Shown here in pieces: positions 55,901-61,457 of a DNA stretch of 64,000 bases (its first letter is position 1; every line of letters starts with the position of its first letter). The stretch is from Tigriopus japonicus. Lineage: Eukaryota > Arthropoda > Copepoda > Harpacticoida > Harpacticidae. A program made the position numbers and the translations under genes. The stretch spans positions 891,524 through 955,523 of the forward strand of contig JAAGOF010000104.1 in the NCBI GenBank assembly GCA_010645155.1. Reading direction: 5' to 3'. The notes under the pieces are model-generated. The model was not told the origin of the DNA and searched no databases. It saw nothing but the letters and a program-made list of their open reading frames with translations.

Positions 55901-58897
55901 GCCGTGTAGAACCGTTGATGAATGGCCATTTGCTTCGCCTATGAAAGATATATTCGCCTAAGAAGATGTCAGTACACAATGTACGATATCTATCTCATCA
56001 GAAATGTATCACATGTCCGTTCTTACATCACAGAAGATGAGCAGGGTTCTTGGAGACCGAAACTCATTTTCCTGCATCAAACACGTGTCGGATTCAAAAT
56101 CTCAATAGAAGATATTTCGATTAGCATACGTTCAGACTGAGGCTACCAAATTTTTATGTTCGATTCATTCAGTTTACCTCAGGCCACAAATATCAAATGT
56201 GGAGATGAAGGCATTGTTTGCTTAGATATCATTTACAAAACATTATGAACCCACCAATCGTATCAAACATCTGATGGGATCGAGCTTCTCTATCGAACAA
56301 AAAAGAACCAATTCCTACAAAAGCCAGAAACATGCGTTTTAAGGCTTCACGGTGAAGCTGAATACATATGATGAAGCACTGTATTCGCTCATTCATTGCT
56401 TAGTCTCGAATTCATTATCAGAAGCAAACAAAGGAGTCGGACAATAAAAACATGCCACAGGAACAAGAACACGATGATCGTTCACCATTTCTTCCACGTA
56501 AAGTATCACTGATAACATTTCTATTCTGTTCTGTTCATACTTGTGTTGGCTCTACATTGTTGCTTACTTCATGCAGTTTTCGGTTCGCATTTTTCTACAG
56601 GGTCTAGAACGTCACGGATCACCGGATAATTCGGTGCTTTTGATTGGGAACAAATATGGGCTCACGAGGAAGGACTTTCTCTTTCCGCACCATTTCCTCT
56701 TAACCCATCCAATTTGAAAGACCCACATTTTTGAGTACTCACAAACCAAATACCCTTCGGCAAAAAAGAAAGGGTATTTTCCCAAGTCATTTGTACTGTG
56801 GGGATAATGAATCGAACATCTGCATGGTAACCCTGCGCATCAGTTTGTTAGTGATGGACTGAAAACAGTTGACTCCAAAATACATGTTTTATTCACCTTG
56901 AAAATGATTTTGCTCATTGTGTCCGAATTCAGGAGCTCGCATATCTTTCAAAATCGGAAAAATCAAGTTTGCAAAATACCGAATTTCTGCTTTCGGTAGA
57001 TAAAACCGAAACCAAAGTTTCGGTCGAAGACGCATCACTAGTAAATACAGTGGAATGCCTACGAAGGTTTATGTGGATGTTGAGAGCTCTTTCGAAGATC
57101 TAATTAAATATCTTTCGGAAGAAACCTCGAAAGCTAAAGGAACCAACGCGTGTCTTGTAAAGGGGCAAAGTCTGATTTTGAGAATAAACGATGGGCCGAG
57201 GATAATCTCCATAATCCCATGTTCAGTTATGTACGTACATACTGTACGAGTGTCAACGCCTTTTGAGACTAGCGTCCTCGCACGTGATCTGAATGGTAGT
57301 CACTATACTAGAGTAGAGCGCTCTAAAATAGAGTGTACTAGATGTATAAGAAAGTCAACTTTGTTGGCCAACACAATTTCCAAAAACTACGAGGCAAAGA
57401 TACGTTTGTTCTCAAATTTATTATGTGAGTTAGTTGATCATTTTAAGTTCTAACATTTGAGGTTAGGGCCAGGGTTGAGATTTTATGCAAATGGAAAAAT
57501 GACATCTTTTGCGTAAAGGACAACTTTGGCGGTACTGAATATTTCACTGTTTTAAACAAATGTCACTATTGGCGAATAAAGATATTACATAAAGAATCTG
57601 GGTTTACTTTTTAAATTTCTTTTGAAAAAGTGATCACTTCCTGACATTTTGTAATTCAGCAAAAAAAAAGGTAAGGTTTTGGCACTGATTTAATGCTGGC
57701 AAACTCCGTACTTCCGCGGGAATCGAGTTCAAGAGAGTAGCTCCATACAGGTATGGAGCTACTTTTTGGAACTCGGTTCTGTTCACTTTTCTTTGTATTT
57801 TATCTTATCATAAAAGCATCGTTCTTGGACAAATTATCAACCCTCAAAACCTATCTTTAAGGCTCTTCAAAGGGTTTACTTACCTGTTTCATGGAGTTTT
57901 GATTGAGCGTTCCTCGCATGGCTCGAACGAGAAACCGCTCCTCGACACCTATCAACTCTCCCACACGCTTCATGTCAGGGCTTAGACCTTCCCACAGACT
58001 CAGGAAGTTCATCCAATCCAAATTAGGCCAAGAAACAGCAGCATATAAGGGAACCACCTAGAACACGAGATTTACGTAGAACAAGGAAAATCCCTCTCGA
58101 TTCACACAATCCCAGAGTACATATCGTGGGAAACTGGGACCCAAGTCAAGTGGTTTAAATTTGGGATTTGAGGCAGAAGGCAACTCGAGAAGCTCTTTCA
58201 TCACGTTTCCTTCGCTGAAAAATTTCTCCACCAGTTCTCTCACTTCAACGAACGAAAGATAGAAAGAAGCGGACATCGTAACAGAAGAGAAACAAAACTA
58301 TATTTATAGCTGTAAACTCGGACGTGGATGTCAATAACTGGGAGAAGTTTTGTTTGACCAGAAGAAGGCCAATTTTATGGATGAATCCTCACCTGGTACA
58401 GGATATGAAGTTCGTTCTCGAGAACGAAACATTTCCTTGCTTGAGCTAATTCCACAAAGACCTTGAGGCCTTCGTCTGGTGAAAGCGAGGATGCCAAGCA
58501 AGCTAATCCTAGTTGAGTTGGCACGTAACGAGTGTCATTGGACCCTTTGGGATTCCCAGCTTCTGGACCCGACGATTGGAGTCTGAAATGAGAGGTAAGT
58601 AGGCTCTTGTAAATCCCCAAACATGTAGCTAGCCGACTTTTGGGTTCCGTAAGCTATGCTTCAGAATCTTCAGGACCATTGTCGGTGAATACTTTGTTCT
58701 TTGGAAGAGGAGGAAATTCGATCGACTCACCGAATGAATTCGTTCTCCTCGAGAAATTGGATACATCCAGAAATAGAAGTCTCTGTGCTTGGACATGGTT
58801 TTGAAGAATCGGGATTGGCTATAGAAGCTGCTAACATGGTGCATGAGGCATATTTTTCCACCTCCTCGGGTGTAGTAGCCACTCCACTTGCCACGAC
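19789..58897 (-). CDS. POLQ: DNA polymerase theta gene, 3' part (16 exons, partial)
   Basis: POLQ carries out theta-mediated (microhomology) end joining of DNA breaks in the nucleus. I joined 16 exons on the minus strand, from 58897 down to the stop at 19789. They total 4584 coding bases, giving 1527 residues. All 15 junctions have GT..AG ends and compatible phases, which is strong support. In partial-protein numbering: residues 1-345 are the C-terminal part of the helicase-like domain; about 346-769 are a low-complexity linker; 770-1023 are the exonuclease-like domain; 1024-1527 are the family A polymerase. Motif A (DYSQLELR) has Asp near 1272, motif B is R1321..K1325..Y1333G, and motif C is H1476-D1477-E1478. 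The linker is about 420 residues against roughly 900 in human POLQ. The N-terminal ATPase motor lies beyond the right edge. All catalytic polymerase residues are intact. POLN or HELQ alone would not have both halves. Confidence 0.93.
19927..22034 (-). other. POLQ intron, 2.1 kb
   Basis: The last intron. It contains the Tc1/mariner-like MITE at 20847-21336 and isolated ACAGGGT and ACCCTGT motifs near 20667 and 21900 that may be relics of related elements. Confidence 0.6.
20847..21336. mobile_element. Tc1/mariner-type MITE, 490 bp, flanked by TA
   Basis: The ends are CAGGGTGTCCAGGAATTGAT and, on the other strand, CAGGGTGTCCAAGAATTGAT, matching at about 28 of 29 bases through GGTGCATCG. TA dinucleotides flank both sides, as expected for Tc1/mariner insertion. 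The open frame inside (20862-21134) starts within the end repeat and is not a gene. A single end-like motif (TACAGGGTTGTCCAGGAGTT) near 40269 may be a relic. Confidence 0.75.
22035..22228 (-). CDS. POLQ: POLQ exon 15 of those visible: polymerase motif C
   Basis: It encodes GSAADLVKRAMNAINERLVN, a variable loop, then GGFFLLQMHDELIYE. The HDE triplet is motif C of family A polymerases, with the second metal-binding Asp. The acceptor is AATTCTAG, the donor GAG/GTAATA. It starts with two bases completing the Gly codon of exon 14. Confidence 0.95.
22664..23015 (-). mobile_element. tRNA-derived SINE, apparently composite
   Basis: On the minus strand there are two tRNA-like modules. The first (23015-22935) has GGTTAGCCGAGCG (A-box-like) and a B box near GAAGTTAAATCCTG. 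The second (22900-22821) has TGGTTAGTTCAG and GGTTCGATTCTC, good matches to the pol III A and B boxes. A 150-base body and a short A-rich tail (AAGAAAAAAAAGG) follow. The first module is shared with the SINE at 52110. Neither module folds into a convincing functional tRNA by eye. Confidence 0.6.
23832..24556. mobile_element. hAT-like MITE, 725 bp, with exact 8-bp TSD
   Basis: Both ends start TAGAGCGGCCGAAAATATTT on their own strands and stay identical for 24 bases. Both flanks are ATTATGAC (23824-23831 and 24557-24564). The interior is very AT-rich, with many AAATATTTAAA motifs. No coding capacity. Confidence 0.88.
25748..26260. mobile_element. hAT-like MITE, 513 bp (second copy of the 12725 family)
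   Basis: The ends are TAGGGCCCAGAAAAATATTT and, on the other strand, TAGGGCCCGGAAATATTTGT. The flanks TTAATGAA and TTAGTGAA match at 7 of 8. The interior shares GGAGGCATAC and GCCTCAATAGATGGCGCAGT with 12725-13250. Confidence 0.82.
27900..28845. repeat. Long hairpin element, about 950 bp
   Basis: The left arm (27900-28330) and right arm (28495-28845) are reverse complements. Shared blocks include TTGGATGGAAATACCCA, AATTCAATGG, AACAACTTTGCTTTTATTG, CAGCTGAGTTTTTTGAG (left) with CAGCTGAGTTATTTGGG (right strand), and ATAGCTTTTCAATGT. A single-arm copy is at 37834-38255. An open frame at 28753-28968 (+) lies inside and is not a gene. Confidence 0.75.
29078..29569 (-). CDS. Unrecognised 163-codon open frame in a POLQ intron
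   Basis: The protein starts MSSFRPRLASSSTKIELFLS and has a mixed, globular-looking composition (LQLTFGKMFPFIVRLNEWDT, VQMGPKGYLWDLMAIRQDQL). No family is recognised, and there is no signal peptide or membrane segment. Its codon use looks less AT-biased than the surrounding intron, which hints at coding origin. It lies on the POLQ strand between repeats. It could be an orphan gene, an exon of an unknown transposon, or chance. Confidence 0.25.
   Translation of the reverse strand: MSSFRPRLASSSTKIELFLSSPGFATFSLNAYKLNKLQLTFGKMFPFIVRLNEWDTPYEPFYLRATTLTITFKTKDRTLVGYGVQMGPKGYLWDLMAIRQDQLMASGSVLSLWVFGRYDEILCIQHVFGSRRTQQFYFDKLCRKFITNSCLDGILDFILKNTS
29701..30308. mobile_element. Inverted-repeat element with 23-bp perfect ends
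   Basis: The left end starts GGGCTGTTGAAATCTGGTAA and is matched on the opposite strand at the right end (position 30308). AAAACACC follows in both arms. The interior contains the nested MITE at 29944-30058. A similar end (GGGGTGCAGATTTCTGGCAA) is seen at 58940-59295, suggesting one family. No clear target duplication. Confidence 0.65.
29944..30058. mobile_element. 115-bp hAT-like MITE nested in another element
   Basis: It starts TAGGGATGGACGACACTGGC and ends with CGGGTTCTCGCCCACACCTA. The flanks TTTCAGAC (29936-29943) and TTCCAGAC (30059-30066) match at 7 of 8. Related to 43001-43246, with the same CCGACACC units. It also contains a short GGACCGTAT tandem. Confidence 0.7.
30328..30634 (-). 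CDS. POLQ: POLQ exon 14 of those visible: polymerase motif B
   Basis: It encodes INDDERQQAKQICYGMIYGI and then GAKSLGEQLG, the O-helix motif (R..K..Y..YG) that binds the incoming nucleotide. NGRRRYLPKVTNSANQFIKA and AERQAINTTIQG follow. It is separated from exon 13 by only 69 bases. The donor is CAAG/GTACGT. Confidence 0.96.
30704..30933 (-). CDS. POLQ: POLQ exon 13 of those visible: polymerase motif A
   Basis: It encodes VSMRHAIVPRSGFLILAADY and then SQLELRILAHMSGDEKL. The Asp of AADYSQLELR is the motif A metal-binding residue of family A polymerases. The acceptor is CGATTTCAG and the donor ATG/GTAACC. Read through, the frame soon leaves homology. Confidence 0.95.
30934..33099 (-). other. 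POLQ intron, 2.2 kb
   Basis: Intron between exons 12 and 13. A 91-codon plus-strand frame at 31252-31527 is not recognisable. Nothing else seen. Confidence 0.55.
33100..33358 (-). CDS. POLQ: POLQ exon 12 of those visible
   Basis: It encodes MDRIYPVCQTLTATGRISLQ and then EPNIQNIPKDFEI, the conserved RIYP---T-TATGRI---EPN-QN-P segment that contacts template and primer. The tail after DFEI is polar and corresponds to a variable POLQ insertion. The acceptor is CTTTCAAG and the donor CTAG/GTAAGT. Confidence 0.95.
33359..34480 (-). other. POLQ intron, 1.1 kb
   Basis: Intron between exons 11 and 12. Nothing recognisable in it. Confidence 0.55.
34481..34684 (-). CDS. POLQ: POLQ exon 11 of those visible
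   Basis: It encodes ILYQDLKLPLNGDPSLGQMR and later GKDILIKLKAYHDLPNVIME and WRKLNMTLTK, matching the family's L-LKLP and S-KD-L-KLKA-H-LP--I-EWR--- segments. Exactly 68 codons in phase 0. The acceptor is TTTTTCCAG and the donor AAG/GTGGGT. Confidence 0.93.
34685..37173 (-). other. POLQ intron, 2.5 kb
   Basis: It holds the 35-bp tandem repeat at 36761-36895. A CCACCCTGTA motif near 36420 resembles a Tc1-like MITE end without a partner. I see nothing else. Confidence 0.6.
36761..36895. repeat. 35-bp tandem repeat with CCGAAA palindromes
   Basis: Three direct units contain TAAGCCCCCTTTCGGCCGAA followed by ACTTCCGGATTTGGT, with a fourth degraded unit ending CCCTTTCGGTACATCAC. Each unit contains the palindrome TTTCGGCCGAAA. 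A related CCGAAA-rich stretch is at 56960-57045. Confidence 0.8.
37174..37355 (-). CDS. POLQ: POLQ exon 10 of those visible: start of polymerase domain
   Basis: It encodes DVEMPSILSLLQMELNGVGF and then EEEAERQRKIIVARM, the EMP----L--MELNGIGF segment that opens the polymerase domain. The acceptor is ATCCTCAG. The first two bases complete the Asp codon from exon 9. The donor is AAG/GTGAGT. Confidence 0.93.
37834..38255 (+). repeat. Single arm of the large hairpin element
   Basis: The sequence is homologous to one arm of the hairpin at 27900-28845, for example CAAAGACATCTTGGCATTTT, AATTCAATGGGAAACAACTT, CAGCAGCTGAGTTATTTGAC and GCAGCTTTTCAATGTCGCAA. The partner arm is absent, so this is half an element or a copy that never had two arms. 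Confidence 0.65.
38377..39047 (-). mobile_element. LINE fragment (CR1/jockey-like) with 3' UTR and tail
   Basis: A minus-strand frame (39047-38694) encodes LTLYKSMVQPHLEYASPIWA, VQRCFTRNIAGM and YWERLQKLGLYSTHRRYERY, the thumb and C-terminal region of a non-LTR reverse transcriptase. A frameshift near 38725-38735 separates it from the last part, which is readable in another frame as RLVRSMKSSSLLYRAPSLFN and is shared with 10015-10175. The 3' UTR runs to GCGGTATTGAAAAATCCGCA and a C-run and A-run tail. The 5' part is missing and the element is dead. Confidence 0.75.
40630..40735 (+). mobile_element. Possible LINE 3' end
   Basis: GCGCTAAAAAGACCTTTGTA followed by GCAGTCCCATTTGCAGAGGA, AATAAA and a (TTG)n tail has the style of LINE 3' ends. 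No coding part is attached and no second copy is in the window. Confidence 0.25.
40938..41278. repeat. Four-arm palindrome: two hairpins arranged head to tail
   Basis: An arm of about 80 bases (key parts ATCTAGAATTTACTGGA, CGGCCGA, AAGATCGAGTAGATT, then GGAAAAAGGGAAAAACGGG) appears four times in alternating orientation, roughly at 40938-41020, 41025-41105 (inverted), 41110-41190 and 41195-41278 (inverted). Each half is a hairpin, and the two halves together are also a larger palindrome centred near TTAATTAA at 41105-41112. Confidence 0.75.
42880..43000 (+). repeat. Dispersed repeat, copy 1 (partner at 61265)
   Basis: AATCACAATTTGGCTAGCCG followed by AGAAA, then ATGAATTGGCTTGTGTTCAA, matches 61265-61400 with scattered differences. 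The hAT-like element at 43001 is inserted at its right edge. Confidence 0.6.
43001..43246. mobile_element. hAT-like MITE with internal GACACC minisatellite
   Basis: The left end is TAGGGATGGGTGAAACCGGC. The right end on the opposite strand is TAGGGGTAGGCGAGAAGCCG. The flanks GTTCAACC and GTTCACCG match at 6 of 8 positions, consistent with an old 8-bp duplication. It is related to 29944-30058. The centre is a tandem of GACACC and CAACCTC units (43060-43170), which in translation gives a Thr-Asp repeat and is not a gene. Confidence 0.65.
43744..44615. mobile_element. hAT-like element, 872 bp, with subterminal repeats
   Basis: The ends are inverted repeats: TAGGGACAGGAAGTTAAGAC on the left and TAGGGACAGGAACTTAAGAC on the right strand. 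The subterminal repeat GACGAAAAAAGACGAATAAA occurs several times at both ends. The flanks TTGATGAT and TTGATGAA match at 7 of 8 (allowing one extra A at the left junction). No transposase is present. Confidence 0.75.
45214..46395 (-). CDS. POLQ: POLQ exon 9 of those visible: linker end and exonuclease-like domain
   Basis: This large exon (394 residues) begins after TTTGAAG with GNAEEDAKNSDKRTDFT. The first 140 residues are linker with TPDTPKSEKSVRLSKRRQ-type phospho and basic patches. From LTIVDVCSQKVLFEAFFQEW it enters the exonuclease-like domain. SMFSLALACQN-like sequence, LDPKVGSWMLQPTENERNLA, LEYLGSAPGCGSVGLN and RLRAVSESLLTWRIMGKIKS follow, as in other POLQ proteins. I see no DxE catalytic motif, so the domain is probably inactive, as in known POLQ. 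The donor is ACAG/GTGAGC. Confidence 0.9.
46396..49360 (-). other. POLQ intron, 3.0 kb
   Basis: Intron between exons 8 and 9. I see no repeat, RNA gene or exon that I can support. Confidence 0.6.
49361..49750 (-). CDS. POLQ: POLQ exon 8 of those visible: linker
   Basis: It encodes 130 residues of low-complexity, acidic and serine-rich sequence, including ILRTPPLLKNDGQDDAFSAD and SCPETPRFEVCSEELLL. Several S/T-P sites could be targets of proline-directed kinases. The acceptor is TTTCAG. Of two possible donors, CAAG/GTAAAT fits the phase of exon 9 (one base, making Gly), while CAA/GTGAGA does not. Confidence 0.82.
52110..52302 (+). mobile_element. tRNA-derived SINE with LINE-like 3' tail
   Basis: The head resembles a tRNA with a B box (GAGTTCGAGTCC near 52170) after CTTCCCCAGACGGCGC. 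The body then reads CGCTGTCGGGAGAAATCCTT. The tail, AAGGAATCGCATTCCTTGTA followed by GCGGTATTAGAAAATCCGC, is nearly the same as the 3' end of the LINE at 38377 (minus strand). It ends in an A-run and (AAT)n. The tRNA-like head is shared with 22935-23015. Confidence 0.7.
53682..54109 (+). mobile_element. Non-autonomous Mutator-like element (MITE), 428 bp
   Basis: It is flanked by the identical 9-bp repeat AATTTGACC (53673-53681 and 54110-54118). The right end on the minus strand is CATAGAGGTCTATAGAG; the left end is a diverged TTAGAGGAGTATAGAGAGG. It is the most complete of three copies (others at 2851 and 10295). It is inside a POLQ intron and encodes nothing evident. Confidence 0.8.
54476..54832 (-). 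CDS. POLQ: POLQ exon 7 of those visible: linker
   Basis: A basic, serine- and lysine-rich start (TKRRSAKSKKTSSKKSVKT) is followed by low-complexity sequence. The reading phase fixes the acceptor at TTTAG/AG, because the next AG downstream would run into a stop. The donor is CCTG/GTAATG; read through, the frame stops at 54453. The linker is expected to be disordered. A missing small exon between here and 49750 cannot be excluded. Confidence 0.75.
54940..55143 (-). CDS. POLQ: POLQ exon 6 of those visible: end of helicase-like domain
   Basis: It encodes RREMRSFWVTGQKGLTISEA and then KAVVEEARDVLQKDL, the conserved WVTG-KGLT--EA---VEEAR--L closing segment of the POLQ helicase half. The acceptor is TTCTTCAG and the donor AATG/GTAAGA. 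After this exon the protein becomes low-complexity. Confidence 0.95.
55455..55751 (-). CDS. POLQ: POLQ exon 5 of those visible: ratchet-like helices
   Basis: It encodes GMLQSLQQAASTFAGMVTAF followed by CHKLGWFNLELLIGQFQDRL and RARILHNAKVETVA, closely matching the conserved POLQ/HELQ segment with LGW--LE-LL--FQ-RL and Q-AR-L. The acceptor is AATCCTAG and the donor AAAG/GTAAAC. The next exon begins with the matching two codon bases. Confidence 0.95.
55830..55938 (-). CDS. POLQ: POLQ exon 4 of those visible
   Basis: It encodes AKQMAIHQRFYTALALHDLV followed by NEIPLKVVSQRYGSSK, matching the helical region before the Q-LQ-SA segment. The acceptor is TTTCATAG. The donor AAAG/GTATTC leaves one base, which forms a Gly codon with exon 5. 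Confidence 0.92.
57055..57453 (+). CDS. Unrecognised open frame within a POLQ intron
   Basis: A 132-codon frame starts MPTKVYVDVESSFEDLIKYL and contains a CTRCIRK motif. It has no close family I recognise, no membrane segment and no signal peptide. It lies antisense inside a POLQ intron, next to repeat sequence. It could be a transposon remnant or chance. Confidence 0.15.
   Translation: MPTKVYVDVESSFEDLIKYLSEETSKAKGTNACLVKGQSLILRINDGPRIISIIPCSVMYVHTVRVSTPFETSVLARDLNGSHYTRVERSKIECTRCIRKSTLLANTISKNYEAKIRLFSNLLCELVDHFKF
57665..57786 (-). mobile_element. LINE fragment, end of reverse transcriptase frame
   Basis: On the minus strand a frame reads NRTEFQKVAPYLYGATLLNS and then IPAEVRSLPALNQ, typical of the C-terminal end of non-LTR retrotransposon ORF2 (a YG--LLNS-P motif). 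It differs from the LINE at 38377. The hairpin AGTAGCTCCATAC/GTATGGAGCTACT at 57736-57763 lies in it and follows from the coding sequence. Confidence 0.5.
57884..58057 (-). CDS. POLQ: POLQ exon 3 of those visible
   Basis: It encodes WPNLDWMNFLSLWEGLSPDM and then KRVGELIGVEERFLVRAMRG, the DW--F--LWE-L---MKRV-ELVGVEE-FL signature of POLQ and HELQ helicases. Exactly 58 codons, phase 0 at both ends, acceptor TTCTAG and donor CAG/GTAAGT. Confidence 0.93.
58058..58276 (-). other. Coding-like open frame inside a POLQ intron
   Basis: The 335-base intron between visible exons 2 and 3 contains a 72-codon open frame on the POLQ strand. It runs from an ATG to a TAG that is also the splice acceptor of exon 3. 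It reads like protein (EVRELVEKFF, LLELPSASNPKFKPLDLG), but POLQ proteins have no insert here, since exon 2 joins exon 3 directly in phase 0. I do not recognise it. It may be chance, or a retained-intron form that stops early. Confidence 0.25.
58393..58582 (-). CDS. POLQ: POLQ exon 2 of those visible
   Basis: It encodes QLGLACLASSLSPDEGL and then FVLENELHILYQ, the family's LG-A--SSLSP and FVLENDLHI--L segments. The acceptor CATTTCAG and donor CAG/GTGAGG are good. The exon starts with the third base of the split Arg codon and ends in phase 0. Confidence 0.9.
58731..58897 (-). CDS. POLQ: POLQ exon 1 of those visible: helicase-like domain, winged-helix region
   Basis: It encodes VVASGVATTPEEVEKYASC, then IQFLEENEFIR, matching the segment after the helicase motor (G-VA-T--D and C--FL-ENEFI in the family). 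The acceptor is CGTTAG at 58899-58898. It ends with two bases of an Arg codon before GTGAGT. The exon that should precede it, with the conserved QMVGRAGR motif, was not found in 58898-64000. Confidence 0.85.
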
Positions 58898-58939
58898 CTA
58901 ACGAATCAAATGAATCAATATATTTGGAGGGTTATTGAA

Positions 58940-59295
58940 AGGAGTGCAGATTTCAGGCAAATAAGATTTTATGCCCAAAAACATGTTTATTGGCTATTTG
59001 CTAACTTTTAAAGTGAATGTGCCATTTTTGGGCAAATAAATACCAAATTAGTCGGTTTTTGGCAAAATAATGCAAAAAATGTCTTTTGTGAGAAGAAATA
59101 GCAAAAACAAATTCTTGCACAAAATGTTTTAAAAATAATGGAATAAAAACATTTTCTCTTAAATTTTCATACATTTGCATTTCACATTATTGTTGGTGGA
59201 ACATAAATCAATTTTCATTTGCCATTTTGGACGCGTTCATTTGTCATTTTTTTGGCCCAAAAGGCATATTTTATTTGCCAGAAATCTGCACCCCT
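58940..59295. mobile_element. Inverted-repeat MITE, 356 bp
   Basis: The left end is AGGAGTGCAGATTTCAGGCA and the right end on the other strand is AGGGGTGCAGATTTCTGGCA, both continuing AATAA. The ends resemble those of 29701-30308. It starts 43 bases upstream of the first visible POLQ exon. No clear target duplication. Confidence 0.65.
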
Positions 59296-60151
59296 ATACA
59301 TAAGGAAGAGCTCGTCCTGTGAATCGTTTATTAAATCACATAACTACTCCCAAAGTCATTGTCTTCATTAATACGTGGCGCTTGCAACTTGGCACAAAGA
59401 TTTATTAAATGTAAAAGGTTTCATGTTATTGTCAAAATTTTAAAATGCCCGAGTTCACAAAAGAGAATCAGGTAAAATCAGCACCCGCACCCGAAGTATA
59501 CTCTTAACAAAACAACTGTAAAGGGATATTAAAGGCATTTAAATCTGAAGCTAGGGCATACTGATATATAATAAAATTAACCAAATGTTCATTGAATTAA
59601 TGGTAATCTATGATGTATTGAAGTACGGGATTAAATGTGTGGCTCATAATTTATTCCTTCAGGTGGCATCTTATTTACATTAAGACAAACAGCATGAGTG
59701 TATTACTAAAATTAGGAACCCTTAATCTGACTTGGTTTGACGTTCTAGAACCCTTTGAATTTGAGCTACCAACGTTCGACCTTTTGGCTTTACTTCAGTA
59801 TACTTGGCTAAATTTCATAGTGAAGTTAACATCCCTCTGCGGTTGTTCTTGAAGAACCAATTTCAATTTGGTATGCTTTACAAATGTGTTTCGAGTTCGA
59901 TATTACGTGAAAGTGTCAAGATATAGGTCGTTGTTTAGTGTATGGGTCAAAAAGCTAACCACAACCAGACTTTCTAAAGGGCAAGAGACATAAACTCAAA
60001 AGTAAAAAATGGCAGCACTGTCAACTAGAAACTCTTGAGGTCTTTGAATTTGCATTGACTTTCATAATTTGGGCTAAAAAGAATCGAAGGTACGAATGGC
60101 ACTCATTAGATCTTGCAACAACTGGAGCAACTCGCTAAATTTGCACTCTGC

Positions 60152-60523
60152 TTAGTAATGAGTCTTTTTCTGCCGCATTTGCCCTGTAACTAAAAAAAAC
60201 TCATTTGGTCTGCAAAGATCAAAAGAGCCCATTCTCTTTCTTAGTTCTTCGTTCATTTTGGAGATGTCTGGGAGCAAAGTGATGCAACAAAGCTCAGAGT
60301 TGTGTTGGTCTAGTTCTAAAAGACCTTCAAAAACTTTCGCGCTCAAAACAAAAAGGGTTGAATTAGCCACAGACGAAGTTACTTGACAACTCTTTGTAGT
60401 GGGCTTTGAGATCCCAGTTTCTTTTATCTTGGCCTTTGTTGCCAGCCGTTTTCCTCGTCGCTTTAATTTTCCATAATTTATCCCAACTTCTACACCATCA
60501 AACTTTAGACGTAAGAACTTCAC
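60152..60523 (-). CDS. Unrecognised 123-codon open frame
   Basis: A basic N-terminal half (NYGKLKRRGKRLATKAKIKE) is followed by a mixed C-terminal half (FVLSAKVFEGLLELDQHNSE). No family recognised; no splice or promoter context. It could be a transposon remnant. Confidence 0.15.
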   Translation of the reverse strand: MKFLRLKFDGVEVGINYGKLKRRGKRLATKAKIKETGISKPTTKSCQVTSSVANSTLFVLSAKVFEGLLELDQHNSELCCITLLPDISKMNEELRKRMGSFDLCRPNEFFLVTGQMRQKKTHY

Positions 60524-61264
60524 TTCGATAAATACGTGGCTCTCAAAATTTGAATATTTTGTCGCTGATCAAAGTACACATTTACTGCATAGTAATTTAC
60601 TAAAAAAGTAAAAAAAAAAACTATATTTCCAAATATGTTTTTGTTCCAATCAGGACATTGAAAATTTAACAGAACAATATATAGGTAACAAAATTTTGAA
60701 GGTCGTCCTTGATCCAATGAACATATCATATTTCCAAAATGAATATTCATGGAGTAACGATGATGCTCACTAGGCAATATTCCTGTTCCCAGTAGTTTCA
60801 TTATCGAGCTCTTGTAACAACTTTTTACTCTAACAAAAAATGTAATAAAATGATAATGAAGCCAAATTCAAATTTCTGTTTACACGATGCCAATTATATT
60901 GACACAATTTCTTTTTCTGATTTCATTTTTTCATAACTTATTATCACATACTATGTCCCCGAACCCCTTATTTCAGCATAAAATCATAGTTAATAATCAA
61001 CCTCTACACATTGTTCAAAGCCATTAAATGAGCTTTTATACGAGGGCAAAAAACATAACGGTACTTCAAAGATCAGCTTTCGTTCTATCTGAAGATGATA
61101 AGAAACAAGGATTTCTCAACAAAATTGCAATCTACTTTCATAATATTCTACTTAGACAATAGAGTACAAAGTAGAATCAAATCAAAAGAATAGAAAAAAA
61201 TTCAAATCATTAGAATAGTAGAATAACTGTTCATCATCAAACAACAATCCACTTTCTGGTCTAA

Positions 61265-61400
61265 CCTTTTTTCCTGAAAATCTCATCAGAATCACAATTT
61301 GGCTAGCCGAGAAACATAACTCCTAAAAAATGTTTGAAATGCAGATAAAAACAACATATACCCAGTCTTCAATCTATTAATGCATTGGTTTGTGCTCAAT
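61265..61400 (+). repeat. Dispersed repeat, copy 2 (partner at 42880)
   Basis: It shares AATCACAATTTGGCTAGCCG followed by AGAAA, and ATGCATTGGTTTGTGCTCAA, with 42880-43000. This copy has no hAT-like element at the site corresponding to 43001 and so shows the empty state. Confidence 0.55.
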
Positions 61401-61457
61401 CCTCCAGCAATGTCATTAACTGACAACATACCTTCCGTGTCAGAGAATCAGTCAATA

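Larger units (their letters stand above)
55939..57883 (-). other. POLQ intron, 1.9 kb
   Basis: It holds a LINE fragment (57665-57786) and an unrecognised plus-strand open frame (57055-57453). Near 56960-57045 there is a small stretch rich in CCGAAA and TTTCGG that resembles the tandem repeat at 36761. Otherwise I see nothing in it. Confidence 0.6.

Noticed and set aside
57736..57763. Perfect 13-bp hairpin as a terminator or small RNA
   Set aside because: It lies within a LINE coding fragment and is explained by the codons there.
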